From assembly GCA_963676635.1 (NCBI GenBank), contig OY781105.1:930001-994000 (forward strand): DNA of 64,000 nt. The letters run 5' to 3'. Shown in pieces: positions 63,066 through 64,000 of the stretch (position 1 is the first letter of the stretch; each line of letters begins with the position of its first letter). The position numbers were made by a program, and so were the translations under genes. Under the pieces are notes generated by a model. It was not told where the DNA came from, searched no databases, and saw nothing but the letters and a program-made list of their open reading frames with translations. Source of the DNA: GCA-002708315 sp963676635 (GTDB taxonomy: Bacteria > Bacteroidota > Bacteroidia > Bacteroidales > F082).

Positions 63066-64000
63066 TTGGTTAAACCCGGAAAGATAAACAGCGCTATACT
63101 GCGCCTGGCTATTCCCAATATTGTTACTAATATTACTGTCCCGCTTTTAGGATTAGTTGACCTTGCTCTAATGGGCCATTTAAAAGATCCTGTATATATA
63201 GGAGCTATTGCCCTTGGTAGTATTATATTCAATGTAGTATATTCCAGCTTTAGTTTCTTGCGTATGGGAACCAGTGGCATGACATCACAGGCATGGGGAG
63301 CGAAAAACAAACATGAAGTTTCTGTTATATTAGCCAGGTCTTTTCTGGTGGCCATTGCTCTTGCTCTTGCTCTTCTTATATTGCAGAAGCCAATACAATG
63401 GCTGAGTTTTATTATTCTCGACGGAAGCCCTGAAGTAACATCGCTGGCTCGCCAGTATTTCTATATAAGAATATGGGCTGCACCTGCAACTCTGGGACTA
63501 TACACTTTTTATGGTTGGTATCTGGGCACTCAAAATGCATGGATACCTATGACCATAGCTATCGTGATTAATGTTATAAATATTGGTCTTAACTTCCTTT
63601 TCGTGATGGGATTTGGCATGACCTCCGAAGGGGTAGCTCTTTCAACTGTAATTGCGCAGTACAGCGGACTAATAACTGCATTAATTTTTCTTTTAAGAAA
63701 GTACAGAAGCTATATCAGGAAGTTTGCATTATCAACGATTATTGAATCAAAAGAGATAGTACGATTCTTTAAAATAAATACGGATATTTTTATCAGGACT
63801 GTACTCCTTCTCCTCACGCTGGCGTTTTTCACCAATGTAAGTGCAGGCATTAGCGATGAGATACTTGCTGTTAATACTTTACTGTTCCAGTTCTTCTTTA
63901 TCTTTTCATATTTTGCTGATGGCTTTGCTTACGCAGGAGAAGCATTGGCAGGAAAAGCATATGGAGAAAAGAATATTAGTCTTCTTAACCTGACTAACTC
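63066..64000 (+). CDS. MATE family efflux transporter, DinF-like (3' end outside window)
   Basis: An open frame runs from TTG 63066 to the window end (at least 311 residues). Its start is VKPGKINSAILRLAIPNIVTNITVPLLGLVDLALMGHL in short blocks, with LGSIIFNVVYSSFSFLRMGTSGMTSQAWGAKN next, the usual beginning of DinF-like MATE exporters. At least eight hydrophobic helices follow. No in-frame ATG exists upstream near the start, so TTG is used, 7 bp after the cysH stop. MATE proteins export drugs or metabolites driven by ion gradients; substrates are unknown. Confidence 0.9.
   Translation, partial: MVKPGKINSAILRLAIPNIVTNITVPLLGLVDLALMGHLKDPVYIGAIALGSIIFNVVYSSFSFLRMGTSGMTSQAWGAKNKHEVSVILARSFLVAIALALALLILQKPIQWLSFIILDGSPEVTSLARQYFYIRIWAAPATLGLYTFYGWYLGTQNAWIPMTIAIVINVINIGLNFLFVMGFGMTSEGVALSTVIAQYSGLITALIFLLRKYRSYIRKFALSTIIESKEIVRFFKINTDIFIRTVLLLLTLAFFTNVSAGISDEILAVNTLLFQFFFIFSYFADGFAYAGEALAGKAYGEKNISLLNLTN

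Overview
The window looks like chromosomal DNA of a Bacteroidota bacterium, probably from a marine or anaerobic Bacteroidales/Marinilabiliales-like lineage; the order is inference. The evidence is direct: type IX secretion system (T9SS) cargo with C-terminal sorting domains, a PorP/SprF protein, PorT, a TonB receptor with a DUF4249 lipoprotein, and AT-rich intergenic DNA with TAnnTTTG -7 boxes (TTTG-N18/19-TATTTTTG before the tRNA genes). Most genes are ordinary and intact. No transposase, integrase, phage or CRISPR genes were seen.

Layout. 1-11.9 kb: envelope and secreted proteins (a GT-C-like membrane protein, a CotH/lamin-tail T9SS protein coupled to an exported MsrB, an outer-membrane barrel, a lipoprotein, and a T9SS lamin-tail protein with a small PID-CTERM-like protein). 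12.0-14.7 kb: tRNA-Asp and an LtaS-like alkaline-phosphatase-superfamily membrane enzyme. 15.0-35.4 kb: a T9SS type B cassette on the minus strand, made of a 5,156-residue repeat/PKD protein, a PorP/SprF partner 37 bp downstream, and a second type B cargo with a cohesin-like module. 35.7-45.5 kb: a redox/aldehyde-type cluster lying between two identical tRNA-Glu genes. 45.7-49.0 kb: rfaE1, ubiE/menG, porT and an unknown gene as one minus-strand operon. 49.1-57.5 kb: a TolB-like propeller, a prohibitin, a methionine gamma-lyase-like enzyme, a rhomboid, and a lipoprotein/TonB-receptor/DUF4249 set. 57.6-64.0 kb: purB, a TPR lipoprotein, DUF5606, pyrK-pyrD, an APS/PAPS reductase and the start of a MATE transporter.

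How the genes fit together. The T9SS material is coherent: PorT is a machine component, PorP/SprF is an accessory for type B substrates, and five proteins here carry type A or type B sorting domains. In the redox cluster two minus-strand operons each contain a carboxymuconolactone-decarboxylase-family protein and a cupin. One set looks cytosolic and the other exported, and the exported set also has a cyclophilin-like T9SS protein, a flavodoxin and a YqhD-like alcohol dehydrogenase. Both operons share a 70-bp upstream element with identical blocks at identical spacing, which makes them likely targets of the adjacent AraC-family regulator.

The least explained structure is an eight-unit array with an exact 22-bp period. 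It occurs twice in intergenic DNA (7834-8009 and 45216-45391). Each copy starts with units centred on the palindrome CTGATGCGCATCAG and continues in the same phase with a different ACACAAGTGA-like unit. A second unexplained feature is a mosaic of dispersed short repeats that fills several intergenic gaps.
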